Shown here in pieces: positions 1 to 8,806 of a stretch of 64,000 nt of DNA. Under the pieces are notes generated by a model. That model saw only the letters and a program-made list of their open reading frames with translations, was not told the DNA's origin and did not search any database. Location: the NCBI RefSeq assembly GCF_003339775.1, contig NZ_CP031088.1:248001-312000 (forward strand), given 5' to 3'. Source of the stretch: Spiroplasma phoeniceum P40 (GTDB lineage: Bacteria > Bacillota_I > Bacilli_A > Mycoplasmatales > Mycoplasmataceae). The first letter of the stretch is position 1. The number at the start of each line of letters is the position of its first letter. Position numbers and translations under genes: made by a program.

Positions 1-229
1 GTTTAACAGCTGATTGTTGTTGGCGAACTTGGTAATTGTAAAAACCATTATTAAAAGTTTTTGTAAAAGTTGGATAAATTGGGGCAACAGATTGTGTTCG
101 CATTAGGTTTATATTATTAATTGCATAATTATCTTGTTGTAACTTGTTACTTTGGCTTTGAAAATAATAATATGTCATTGAATTTGGAAATAATGTACTT
201 GCCAGCAAGAATAAAACAATTGCTCTCAT
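1..229 (-). CDS. Secreted or membrane-anchored protein, 3' end outside window
   Basis: The start ATG at 227-229 follows an AAGGAAAA ribosome site, and the frame stays open for 76 codons to the window edge. The first 20 or so residues (MRAIVLFLLASTLFPNS...) form a hydrophobic signal-peptide-like segment. The rest is rich in Gln, Asn and Tyr and looks extracellular. There is no cysteine at a lipobox position, so a lipoprotein is unlikely. I do not recognise the family. A strong hairpin lies just upstream, between this gene and the plectrovirus relic. Confidence 0.6.
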   Translation of the reverse strand, partial: MRAIVLFLLASTLFPNSMTYYYFQSQSNKLQQDNYAINNINLMRTQSVAPIYPTFTKTFNNGFYNYQVRQQQSAVK

Positions 230-241
230 TTTTCCTTTCCA

Positions 242-283
242 AAATTTAAATTAAAGAACATAAATGTTCTTTAATTTAAATTT
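242..283. terminator. Perfect 19-bp hairpin
   Basis: Two 19-nt arms (242-260 and 265-283) are perfect reverse complements around a 4-nt loop. A-rich and T-rich ends make it a possible bidirectional terminator. It lies upstream of the leftmost gene, so it more likely ends transcription coming from the relic side. Confidence 0.55.
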
Positions 284-391
284 TTATAACTAATCATCAT
301 TTACCAAGTAATATTTAAACATGGTCATATATATCTTAGATGTTATCATATTTTTAAGTTTAATTTCATGTGAAATTAAATTTTTATTTTA

Positions 392-835
392 ATTGCATAT
401 AAAAATAATGATTTTAATGAATTATTATTAAAGTCAACAATTCCTAATAATATTATAATCAATATAGTTATGATATTCGCAAAAATAGCTGGTGGTGTTT
501 TTTCTTTGTTTTATAATTTAAAAAAAGGAATTCATGGAGAAGAATTAAAAAATAAAGCACCAAAAAATTTGAAAACATTTTTTCGTTGACTTAAAAAAGA
601 TGAAAGATGGTTAAAAACAAAAAGAAAAATTAAAGAAATTAAAAAACAACACCCAAGATATGAAGTTGAAGAAATAGGTTTATTACAGATGGATGCTAAA
701 TATTTTGTACCAAGTAAATTTACAGTTGATAAAAAGTATTATGTTTTTTATGATAAATTAAGTACTGATAATGCTATTGATGCTGTTAAAAAAGCAATTA
801 TTGATTTTAAAAATATATTATACCACAGAAATTTT
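392..835 (+). pseudogene. IS3/IS481-like DDE transposase fragment (plectrovirus relic A)
   Basis: This stretch translates to a degraded copy of the second plectrovirus-type transposase found at 44448-45190. Shared pieces include LKKGIHGEELKNKAPKNL, WLKKDERWLK and the catalytic-domain start LLQMDAKYFVPSKF. Several indels and a missing N-terminus break it. After the segment ending in DFKNIL the similarity stops. The family assignment rests on the QMD motif and the following core pattern of rve integrases and is only approximate. Confidence 0.6.
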
Positions 836-1045
836 AAATATTACAAGAAAATAATAAAAATAATAAAAATATTTATTTATAATTATAAAAATATCATAAA
901 ATAAATAAATAAAAAATATAAAATTAAACAAACTAAAAATTAGTTTAAATACAAAAACTTAATAATTTAAAATTATTTAATTAAACTATTGAACTCTTTC
1001 AAAATTATAAAAATAATAATAATTATTTAATTTATTCTGTAAACT

Positions 1046-1837
1046 GGTAGTGTTTTTAATTATGATTTTTCGGTTGCTAATAATTATGATATTAAGTTAA
1101 ATTCGGGTTATGTTTTTGGCGGTGATTTACAAAATAAATATGGTTTGCAATATAAAAAAATTGAAGAACAAAAAATCGGTTATAATGTTTTTAAATTGCA
1201 AGCACAAAAAGAGAATGATATGTACCGATATTATGATTTTAATTTTGGGATTTATAACTGACAAAAAATAAATAGCGGTGGTTTGTTCCCCGATAAGCAA
1301 TGATTTCAAGTGCAATATATAACTCCTAAAGGTTGATGAGATTTTGAAACTCATATTAAAAATGCGGTGATTTGAATTGTCAATACTATTCCTGGTGTTA
1401 AACAAGTTAATGAATTAGCGAGTGGTGTTGGTAAGGTTTTTGAAACAGTATATAGTTTTTTTAGTCAAATATTTGAGGTATGAAAATTTAATCCAGCATT
1501 GTATAGTACAGTTGGAAAAAACCATCAATCTAGTTGTTTAGTTTTAGTAGAACAATCAAGTAAAAAATATTTTGCAATAAAATTAGAAAATCATACTGCT
1601 AGGGAAGTTGAGAAAAAGATTAAAGATATTGTTATAAATAATAATTTAATTGGAAAAATAAAAGGAATAATAACAGATAGAGGTAAAGAATTTAGTGAAT
1701 GACAAGAAATGGAAATATTTGCTGAAACACAAGTATATTTTTGTGATGTTGGTAAACCTCGTCAAAAACCTTTAATTGAAAATATAAATGATGAGTTTAG
1801 AAAATGATTTCCTCTCAAAAACAAACTGATTGAGTAG
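1046..1837 (+). pseudogene. In-frame fusion of ORF1 C-terminus and IS30 transposase C-terminus
   Basis: Codons from 1046 match the end of plectrovirus ORF1 (GSVFNYDFS... through FNPALYST). At about 1500 the frame runs straight into the IS30-family transposase at VGKNHQSSCLVLVEQ, including the second catalytic aspartate in ITDRGKEFSE. An internal deletion near 1812 shifts the frame, and it stops at TAG 1835-1837. The junction looks like recombination at a short shared AGTACA/GTTGG stretch. It has no start codon of its own and is probably not expressed. Confidence 0.75.
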
Positions 1838-2027
1838 TTAATAATGTATATTAAATTATAAAATATGTCATTAAAATAATAAAATATGTATTTATTAATT
1901 AAAATTAATAAATTATTTTTTAGTGTGTTTAAATATAGATAAAATAAAAGAAAAATTAAAATATTTTTAATTTTTTTAAATTTATGGTTGATTTTTGTAA
2001 TTTTTATTATATTATCTAATTAATAAA

Positions 2028-2058
2028 GATTTGTTGCACTTCATTTTACATAATTCAT
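2028..2058 (+). repeat. Plectrovirus terminal repeat, right end of relic A
   Basis: This 31-nt sequence, beginning GATTTGTTGCACTTC and ending ATAATTCAT, is identical to the right ends of proviruses B (13793-13823) and E (62242-62272). It is the reverse complement of B's left end (6955-6985). Confidence 0.9.
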
Positions 2059-2113
2059 CATAAATAATTTCATAAGTTCCTTCTACTTGCCCAACCAATA
2101 TTACTTGATTCAT
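2059..2113 (-). pseudogene. 5' fragment of a single-stranded DNA-binding-like gene cut by relic A
   Basis: ATG at 2111-2113 follows an AGAAAGGATGAT ribosome site. It encodes MNQVILVGQVEGTYEIIYD before running into the plectrovirus end at 2058. The opening MNxVxLVGxVE pattern is typical of bacterial and phage SSB proteins (OB fold, first beta strand). The remainder of the gene is not in this window. SSB is an inference from only about 18 residues. Confidence 0.5.
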
Positions 2114-2220
2114 TCTTTATCATCCTTTCTAAAAACAATCAATATAACTCAATACTAAAAAAATTATAAAAAACTTTTTTTCAAAAGTAAGAAAAAAATT
2201 CACAAAAAGCATTGTTATTT

Positions 2221-2739
2221 TTATTTTAAAAAATTAGCCCCTTTTTGAATTTCAACTTTTGATAAACCAGGATAATCTCATTGCCGCATAATTTCATAAC
2301 CAACAATCCCAACTGTATTAGCAACATTTAAACTACGGACTTTTTCTGACATTGGAATACGAAAAGTTCGTGATAAATGTTCTTTCAAAATTGTTTTTGG
2401 AATACCAGTTGATTCACGCCCAAATAAAATAAAAACTTTTTCTTCCTTTGTAAAATCAATTGCACTATGTGGTTGTTGTGAATAACGAGTTGCACAATAT
2501 AATTTAAGATTTGGATTTAATTGTGAAAAATGATTTCAATCATTATATGTTTCATAATCAGCAAACTCAACATAATTTGCACTACTACGAGCAATAAATC
2601 GTTCATCAAAAATAAATCCAAATGGTTCAATTAAATGTAACTTAGCATTAATTGCAACACAAGTTCGCATAATGGCTCCAACATTTTGTGCAATTTCGGG
2701 TTCAAATAAAATAATGTTAATTTTTTTTGTTGTCTTCAT
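2221..2739 (-). CDS. trmL: tRNA (cytidine(34)-2'-O)-methyltransferase, TrmL
   Basis: This 172-residue SPOUT (SpoU-class) methyltransferase should 2'-O-methylate the wobble base of certain tRNA-Leu species, using S-adenosylmethionine. The opening NIILFEPEIAQNVGAIMRTC is the characteristic motif 1. FILFGRESTGIPK (motif 2) and IPMSEKVRSLNVANTVGIVGYE (motif 3) complete the trefoil-knot AdoMet site. Length matches the TrmL family. The start ATG 2737-2739 follows GGAGGAAAAGATG. It lies directly downstream of the damaged rdgB gene, which reads into it. Confidence 0.93.
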
Positions 2740-2798
2740 CTTTTCCTCCTAGTCATCATTTTTTAAACATTTTAAAAGCCTTTGAACGATGCGAATAC

Positions 2799-3332
2799 TT
2801 AATTTTTCTCTTCTACAGTTAATTTAGCATAAGTTTGACCAATTTCTGTTAAGAAAAAAATTGCATCATAACCAAAAACATTATTACCAACTGGTTTTTC
2901 AGTAATAAGACCTTTTGTTATTCCTCGAAAATACCTTGTTTCGTTTGTACTTGGATTAATATAACATAAAACACAAACTGCTTGTGCATCACGTTCTTCT
3001 AGTGAACGACATTTTTCAATTAATAAATTATTAATAATATTATTATCTGTAATTGGTTTTGCTCAACGGCGAGTATTAACACCAGGAAAATTTCCTAAAC
3101 CAATAATTTCTAATCCAGAATCATCCGCTAATACTGGCTTATTTAACATTTTGCTTAAATAATCAGCTTTTAAAAATGCATTTTCTTCAAAGGTTGTTCC
3201 TGTTTCAGGAATTTCAGGCACAGGCACTATTAAATCTAACAATGATTTAACAATTATATTAATACCTTCAAACATTTCTTTAAATTCTCGTACTTTGTTC
3301 TTATTACTAATAGCAATTTAAATTTTATTCAT
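2799..3332 (-). pseudogene. rdgB: XTP/dITP pyrophosphatase (RdgB/HAM1), probably damaged
   Basis: The translation is a clear HAM1-family nucleotide pyrophosphatase that clears non-canonical purine nucleotides. It has AISNKNKVREFKEMF at the start, then the FEENAFLKA motif and LADDSGLEI. Two lesions are visible. Codon 5 is TAA (ATG AAT AAA ATT TAA), so translation from 3332 stops at once; the next ATG at 3275 would miss the substrate-binding SxNxxK loop. Near the 3' end the frame also breaks after VEEKN, whereas the alternative frame continues KYSHRSKAF as expected. It is either a young pseudogene or the read contains errors. Confidence 0.75.
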
Positions 3333-3400
3333 TTTTTATTTCCCCGCTTTTCTTAACTATATATATTGTATAATAAAATTAATAATATATAACAGACAGA

Positions 3401-4204
3401 ATGGAAGTCAGAAATATGATGAAATACCAAATTAAAGCAAAATTAAATTTAGGTATTACTAACCAAAATTATCAAAGTATTGATAATCTTTTTATCCGTT
3501 ATAGTAATCCTTTTACTAATTTATTCATTGATCATCAAAATGAAATTTTTGTTTTAGAACAAATTAAAAATGCCGATTTAACATTACCAATTGTAGATTA
3601 TAACTATGATGGTGATCATTTCTTTTTGGTTACACCATACTACCCAACTTTACAATCACTTAGTACGGTTAAACTTACAAACCAAGTCTTAAACCAAGTT
3701 GCTACAATAATTAAACAATTATGAGAAACTAAAATTAATCCAAATAATCAAATTAAAACATTTAATCCTAAGCAATTTTTAATTACATTAAAAACAGCAA
3801 TTTGTAAACAATTGGTAAATTTAGCTCCATATGAAGAGAAACTTGATTATTTAAAATTGCAACCAACAGAACTTGTTTTATGCCATAATGACTTAAATCA
3901 TGGTAATTTAGTTTTTTTAAACCAAAAGCTTTATTTAATTGATTTTGAATATGCTATGCTAAATGATAAATTTTTTGATATTGCTTCATTTGCTTCTGAA
4001 ACATTAACAACAAAAGCTGAGCGAACTTATTGATTTAATCTTTTTAATTTAACATCACAACAACAAGAAAAAGTAGTAGCATGAATGTATTACCAAAACA
4101 TTCTATGAATTTACTGAGCTAATTACATGTATGAACAGACAAAACAAAAAATTTTCTTAACAATTATTGATTTAAAATTAACTAATTTACAAAAAAATAA
4201 TTAA
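3401..4204 (+). CDS. Choline/ethanolamine kinase-like phosphotransferase
   Basis: The 267-residue product belongs to the aminoglycoside phosphotransferase/choline kinase fold. It has the catalytic loop LCHNDLNHGNL (about residues 160-170) and the metal-binding LIDFEYAMLNDKFFDIA. It resembles LicA-type choline kinases of Mollicutes, which phosphorylate choline or a similar alcohol taken up from the host. ATG codons at 3401, 3416 and 3419 are possible starts; the last two are equally plausible. The stop overlaps the stop of the convergent membrane-protein gene by a few bases. The substrate is not determined by sequence. Confidence 0.8.
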
Positions 4205-4788
4205 GGTTCTTTCTTTGTTACCGATGAAGCAACTGGTGAATTATTGTTTTCTTTTTTATTAATAACTGGTGACTCTGATTGTTTCTTACTTTTTTTTATT
4301 TGAAAATATCCACGAAGATTACGCATTCATACGGTCATAAATGTACCAACAAAAATAGCAATTAAGAGGAAAAGAAATGATAATAAGCAACGATATAAAA
4401 TCTTATCTCATCCTCATCAATATCCAGTTAAATAAATTCCATATAACATTCAAGATAATGCAATAGTATAGGTAAACTGGTCAGCTTGATGAAAATGAAA
4501 ATAAAACCCTAAACAAGTTAATAAAAAAACACTAAAAACCATTGTTAAACCAAAACCAATTCCAATGCCAACATCATAATGGTAGGCAAAACTTAAGTCA
4601 GGCGAAGTTAAAAAAAACAATAATAAAAATGGTCCTACAGCTTCAATGATTAAAAATAGAAGACTTTTTCAAAATGCTGTGCGTGAAGCATGAAATTCTA
4701 AATCATGTTGCATTTCTGGTGGTAAATGTTCTCAATTACTAGTAGACTTTTTTTTATTATCATTTTTAATGACTTTCAGAACAATCAC
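4201..4788 (-). CDS. Four-helix membrane protein with charged C-terminal tail
   Basis: The 195-residue frame starts at GTG 4786-4788, seven bases after a strong AAAGAGGAG site. No ATG lies upstream in frame. About residues 40-165 hold four hydrophobic helices separated by short loops. The tail after FQIKKSKK is hydrophilic and rich in Lys, Ser and Asn. I do not recognise a family. The gene converges on the choline-kinase-like gene, with overlapping stop codons. Confidence 0.7.
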
Positions 4789-4857
4789 TAACTCCTCTTT
4801 TGCCTCTTATCTTTTTATTTTAACATAAAAAAATTGTTAAACTAACAATTAATATCA

Positions 4858-4931
4858 TGGAGCAGGTGAAGGGAATCGAACCCTCACAGTCAGCTTGGAA
4901 GGCTGAAGTTCTACCATTAAACTACACCTGC
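4858..4931 (-). tRNA. tRNA-Gly (UCC)
   Basis: A cloverleaf with a GCAGGTG/CACCTGC acceptor stem, anticodon TCC and an encoded CCA end. It is the last of seven tRNA genes read in the same direction. Confidence 0.95.
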
Positions 4932-5014
4932 ATTTTAATTTTAAATTTTATCCTAAACTACACTAATATATACCACTTTCTTAACATAATGTCAATTTTT
5001 TTAAATAAAATAAA

Positions 5015-5101
5015 TGGTACCCGAGACCGGACTTGAACCGGTACAGTTGTAAAACCGACGGATTTTAAGTCCGTTGCGTCTACCTATTCCGCCACTCGGG
5101 C
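5015..5101 (-). tRNA. tRNA-Leu (UAA)
   Basis: An 87-nt class II tRNA with a long variable arm, acceptor GCCCGAG/CTCGGGT, anticodon TAA in CTTAAAA and encoded CCA. Confidence 0.94.
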
Positions 5102-5117
5102 ATATATTTTTTATAAA

Positions 5118-5193
<76 letters not shown>

Positions 5194-5197
5194 ACAA

Positions 5198-5272
5198 TGG
5201 CTGGGCTAGCTGGATTTGAACCAGCGCATGAAGGAGTCAAAGTCCTTTGCCTTACCGCTTGGCTATAGCCCA
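5198..5272 (-). tRNA. tRNA-Gln (UUG)
   Basis: A 75-nt cloverleaf with acceptor TGGGCTA/TAGCCCA, anticodon TTG in CTTTGAC and encoded CCA. Confidence 0.94.
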
Positions 5273-5287
5273 AAATATAAATAAAGA

Positions 5288-5371
5288 TGGTGGAGGGGGA
5301 GGGATTCGAACCCCCGAACCCGAAGGAGCTGAGTTACAGTCAGATGTGTTTGGCCACTTCACTACCCCTCC
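5288..5371 (-). tRNA. tRNA-Tyr (GUA)
   Basis: An 84-nt class II tRNA with acceptor GGAGGGG/CCCCTCC, anticodon GTA in CTGTAAC, a long variable arm and encoded CCA. Confidence 0.94.
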
Positions 5372-5377
5372 AAAGAA

Positions 5378-5453
<76 letters not shown>

Positions 5454-5465
5454 AGGAATCATTAA

Positions 5466-5541
5466 TGGTCGGGTGTAACGGACTTGAACCGCTGACCACC
5501 TGCTTGTAAGGCAGGCGCTCTCCCAACTGAGCTAACACCCG
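5466..5541 (-). tRNA. tRNA-Val (UAC)
   Basis: A 76-nt cloverleaf with acceptor CGGGTGT/ACACCCG, anticodon TAC in CTTACAA and encoded CCA. It is the first gene of the tRNA cluster in transcription order. Confidence 0.94.
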
Positions 5542-5665
5542 ATGAAACAATATAAGTATTGTGTTGAAACCTTTTTAATTTTATATAAAACAATAATTTT
5601 TGTCAATTAAAATATTATTAATTTTATTTTTTTAAGAAGATTATATTATCTAAAATCAATAATAA

Positions 5666-5697
5666 AAATGGATTTTAATATTATAAAATCCATTTTA
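5666..5697 (-). terminator. Terminator after the membrane-protein gene
   Basis: A 13-bp stem (AAAATGGATTTTA and its complement) with a small loop sits just beyond the stop of the membrane-protein gene. It separates that gene from the tRNA cluster. Confidence 0.65.
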
Positions 5698-5706
5698 AAA
5701 ATCTTA

Positions 5707-6648
5707 TTAATAACGACGTTGCATATTGTCAAATGCTTTATATTGTGGAATGTTAATCATATAACCATCTTCACGACGTCATAATCCTTTAATTACTTTT
5801 GTAATTAGATAAATCATAAAGATTGTTCCAATTAATGTTGCAGTAAAATTTAAAATATTAGCGGAAATTGCTAGTCCATTTTGTCCTTTTTGGAAGATAC
5901 GACCAAATGCTTCAATTAGTTTTAATAACGCCGTAATAATTTGGATCACTAACATTATTGTTACTAAAATAGTATAAACAGTTGAAACGAAACGTAATCA
6001 TTTTCCATAAGAAGTTTCAGCCATCATATTAGCAACAACTTTATTACTATAAAAGCCAGGGACAAAAATTAAACTTAAAACACTAACAACAGCTAAAACT
6101 CCCATCATAATGGCAAAATTTTGTTTTGAGTCTCCAACTCAAGTTTTATCTGTTGCCTTGTTATAAAAAATCATAATTGCAACAATACTAGCAAGAGCTG
6201 ATACTAATCAAGCAGTCCCTAAATAACGGACAATAACAACGCGAGCATTTTTTGTTGCTTTAACATCAGTATTTGGTAATCATGTTAATGCAAATGGTGC
6301 AAAAAAACCACCAATTGATAACGATAATACCGCTAAACTTCATTTGTTTGCACATAATTCGGCATCAGTACTGCTAATTGCATAACGAATCAATCCAATA
6401 TTACAAATTATTGTTGTGAAAAATGAAAAAATCACCACTAGTAAAAGTACAACTTTAACACTTGTTAAATCAGCATATGAATTCATTAATCAAGTATTTG
6501 CAGCATTAATATCACCAGGAAAAGTCCCATTGTTATATCGGTCTAAGTAATAAAAGTAAACCCCTACTGCTATTGCCATTCCCGCAATACCCACAATACT
6601 TGATAACACAATTCAAAATCTAGTAAAACCAAAATTTCTTGTCATCAT
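5707..6648 (-). CDS. Multi-pass membrane protein
   Basis: This 313-residue frame starts at either of two adjacent ATGs (6646-6648 or 6643-6645) and stops at TAA 5707-5709. It has about six to seven hydrophobic helices: one near the N-terminus, others around residues 70, 115, 160, 195, 225 and 265. The hydrophilic tail ends GYMINIPQYKAFDNMQRRY. TGA encodes several of its tryptophans. I recognise no transporter motif. It is followed by a terminator and the tRNA cluster. Confidence 0.7.
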
Positions 6649-6795
6649 TTGTATAATCACTATTCCTTTCTACAATTACACAATTAATTATATGCTGGTT
6701 TTAATATGATTACAAGATATTTTTTTATTCTTTTTGTGGAAACCACATACATTTAAGACCATTTCTATCGTTAGATTAAGTATACCGCTTTTTTA

Positions 6796-6954
6796 TTAAT
6801 TTTCAAATAAATTAAATCTAAAAAATGACAAAGTACATTCAAATGCATTAATAGTATACAATTTATTTCAGCCAGGACGTTCGTCTCTAATATTCGTTTT
6901 TTCGTAATTAAGACATTTATATAATTTATCATATAGGTAACCATATTTTTTGTA
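6796..6954 (-). pseudogene. 3' half of a small gene split by provirus B
   Basis: Read on the minus strand, this is 53 open codons ending at TAA 6796-6798 (including RDERPGWNKLYTINAFE). It abuts the left terminal repeat of provirus B. The 5' half lies at 13824-13913 on the other side of the provirus. Joining the two gives one continuous 82-residue frame, so the provirus inserted into a live gene. The function of the gene is unknown. Confidence 0.65.
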
Positions 6955-6985
6955 ATGAATTATGTAAAATGAAGTGCAACAAATC
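6955..6985 (+). repeat. Left terminal inverted repeat of provirus B
   Basis: A 31-nt arm running from ATGAATTATG to GCAACAAATC. It is the exact reverse complement of 13793-13823. Confidence 0.92.
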
Positions 6986-7010
6986 AACTTTGAAAGGAGT
7001 TGATTTTTTA

Positions 7011-7124
7011 ATGGAAAGAAAACATTATTTTATTTTGCGGTCCCTAGTAACTAAATATGGAAAAGATATTGTTATTAATACTGTAAATAAAATAGTAATT
7101 AATAATGTAAAAGAAAATGAATAA
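7011..7124 (+). CDS. Plectrovirus small leader protein, 37 residues
   Basis: ATG 7011-7013 follows GAAAGGAGTTG at good spacing. The product MERKHYFILRSLVTKYG... is basic and soluble, without a membrane segment. A frameshifted copy lies at 54835-54946 in provirus E, which supports it being a real viral gene. The role is unknown. A GC-rich hairpin begins inside its last codons. Confidence 0.55.
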   Translation: MERKHYFILRSLVTKYGKDIVINTVNKIVINNVKENE

Positions 7125-7158
7125 ATTATCCGCGTAATTTATTAGCGGTAATTTATTC
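7119..7158. promoter_or_regulatory. Conserved hairpin before the coat operon
   Basis: Arms GAATAAATTATCCGC and GCGGTAATTTATTC pair with a single mismatch or bulge around an 11-nt loop. The same structure occurs at 54949-54990 in provirus E. It is followed by a short GC-rich stretch unusual for this genome. It could be a viral replication or packaging signal, or a terminator for the leader gene. Confidence 0.5.
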
Positions 7159-7227
7159 AATATTGTTTATTTTGAGCGTAGCGAACACGCGAAGCGTGCC
7201 GCAATATTTTTAGAGAGGAGATGTAAT

Positions 7228-7407
7228 ATGCCAACTTGATTAACGACAATATTTAGTGTTGTTATTATATTAGGGATTTTTGCTTGAATTGGTTTATCAA
7301 TTTATCAAAAAATTAAACAAATTCGAGGAAAGAAAAAAGAAAAAAAGAAATTGAAAGAAAGTAGTATAAAAAATAATGTTAGGTATGTATTTAACAACAG
7401 CGTTTAA
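7228..7407 (+). CDS. Plectrovirus small basic membrane protein, 59 residues
   Basis: ATG 7228-7230 follows TAGAGAGGAGATG. One transmembrane helix (about residues 5-25, with TGA-encoded Trp) is followed by a very basic segment of Lys and Arg. This is the layout of a minor or coat-associated filamentous-phage peptide. It overlaps the start of the coat gene. The counterpart in provirus E (55077) has a one-base insertion. Confidence 0.65.
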
Positions 7408-7627
7408 TTTTTTAACAGCACCTACACCTAAAACTATGACTGAGGGTATGACTGGGATTTGAACTGGTTTGACTAGTGCATTATGAAAAGTTAAAGAAGG
7501 TATAACAAATATTTTACCTTAGATAATGGTTTTCTTAGGTGAAGCGTGAATTATATTAATTCCATTTGCTATATTTTGTATTATTAAAATCTTAAACTTT
7601 TTCCGTGTCATGGTTAAAGGATTTTAA
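7385..7627 (+). pseudogene. Major coat protein gene, nonsense mutation
   Basis: The 80-codon frame matches the intact copy at 55225-55467, except that codon 46 is TAG where provirus E has GAG (ILPEIM). The protein has an amphipathic N-terminal half, a hydrophobic helix (about residues 50-70) and a short basic end FRVMVKGF. That layout fits a filamentous-phage major coat protein. A long-range hairpin follows, consistent with a terminator after a highly expressed gene. The coat assignment is from layout and position. Confidence 0.75.
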
Positions 7628-8377
7628 TATTTATTATAATCGATCATATATCTTAGCTAAGGCACACTAGCTTTTATGTGAGTTGAATAAATAATTTTGT
7701 TGTTTATTTTTGCACTATACACTGTCTACAAATTTATTTTTAAATAAATTTAATTATTTTGATTATTATTGATAATTTTAACAAGATGAAAAAAACTTGT
7801 AGGCAGTATATAGTGTAAAAATATCAATTTAATTATATTTAAGGTATTATTATGGTTTTCTCTCTGTATAAAAAAATTTATAAATTTGTTAATTTATAAA
7901 AAATTCAAATAATAAATTTAAAAGTTATTATTAAAATTATTATTAGTGAAATAATTGTTTTAATTGGTGATACCATTCATGATAATCAAAAAATAGATGG
8001 TATCACATTTGTAAAAAATGAATTTATTAAATAGAAAAATGAATTTATTATTTCTTCGATATTTTATTTCTTCTTTCTATTTAAAATAATTTATACAGAG
8101 AGAAAACCATAATAATATCAACTTAATTATAAACTTATGATTTTATATTTTAATAACTATTGTTAAAAATTAAATAGTATTTTTCAGTGTGCCAATTTTT
8201 ATTATTTTTATATTTAACAATGTTTATTAACAGTGTTTATTAAACATTAAATAAACAATATATTAGCATTATTTATAACATTTTTAATAATCAGTGTTTA
8301 TTGCAATAAATAAACATTATATAAACATTATTTATAACATTTTTTATTAAACAAATATTTAGTTAGGAGATTATATT
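7628..8377. other. Plectrovirus intergenic region with nested inverted repeats
   Basis: No gene is visible in these 750 bp. An outer pair GGCACACT/AGTGTGCC (7661-7668 and 8186-8193) is conserved in provirus E. Inside it lie a 24-bp imperfect inverted repeat (7708-7731 with 7797-7820) and a perfect 27-bp inverted repeat (7845-7871 with 8091-8117); neither is found in E. The right third contains repeated GTGTTTATT and TTATTTATAACAT units, possibly iterons. It is a likely control or replication region. Confidence 0.55.
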
Positions 8378-8692
8378 ATGGATATGAAATTTAAAACAAC
8401 TAAGGAATATAAAAAAATAAAGAGAGATTTTATTAAAGATATTTTTTTATTAAGTTTAATTGTTTTTTTGGGTATATTGTTCACTTTTGTTTTTTTAAGT
8501 TCTTTTATTTATTTTTCAATATTGAGTTGAAATGATAAAGATTTTCCATTCTCTGTATTTTTAATTATTATGTCTGTATATGCTTTTATAGTTATTATTT
8601 TTGTGATTATTATGTATATAAAATATATTTTTGAAATTAAGGTAGAATTTGATGTTGAAAAAGAAAAATTAAATCAATATTGACAAATTTAA
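8378..8692 (+). CDS. Plectrovirus two-helix membrane protein, 104 residues
   Basis: ATG 8378-8380 follows TTAGTTAGGAG. The soluble start [18 protein letters not shown] is shared with the E-copy protein at 55788. Two strong hydrophobic helices (about residues 22-47 and 62-85) and a charged tail follow. Directly downstream, the leader and first 11 codons are duplicated (8729-8785) and end in a stop. This gene and the 8807 gene may therefore be products of one duplicated ancestor. Confidence 0.65.
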
Positions 8693-8751
8693 GGAGTTGA
8701 TAAAATTGAGTAATTTTATTAAAAACAAATATTTAGTTAGGAGATTATATT

Positions 8752-8784
8752 ATGGATATGAAATTTAAAACAACTGAGGAATAA
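8752..8784 (+). pseudogene. Duplicated 5' end of the membrane-protein gene
   Basis: The ribosome site and first codons of the 8378 gene ([10 protein letters not shown]) are repeated here and closed at once by TAA. It marks a tandem duplication and recombination point inside the virus operon. Confidence 0.55.
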
Positions 8785-8806
8785 ATTAAAAAAAGAATTT
8801 ATTATT

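Larger units (their letters stand above)
392..2058 (+). mobile_element. SpV1-type plectrovirus relic A
   Basis: This is a mosaic of plectrovirus pieces: a transposase fragment (392-835), about 200 bp of AT-rich sequence with nothing recognisable (836-1045), then the C-terminal part of ORF1 fused in frame to the C-terminal half of an IS30-type transposase. It ends in the same 31-bp terminal repeat (2028-2058) that closes proviruses B and E. The left boundary is not visible. To the right it abuts the 5' fragment of an ssb-like gene. Confidence 0.75.

Noticed and set aside
6730-6760. Match between TTTTGTGGAAACCACATACATT and the ISLre2 fragment edge near 54752 (also weakly near 46600).
   Set aside because: Only about 20 bases, partly self-complementary, and without further similarity; may be chance or an unrelated palindrome.
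7628-8377. CRISPR-like or iteron array in the virus intergenic region.
   Set aside because: Repeats are short, irregular and AT-rich with no constant spacer; at most iterons, certainly not CRISPR.
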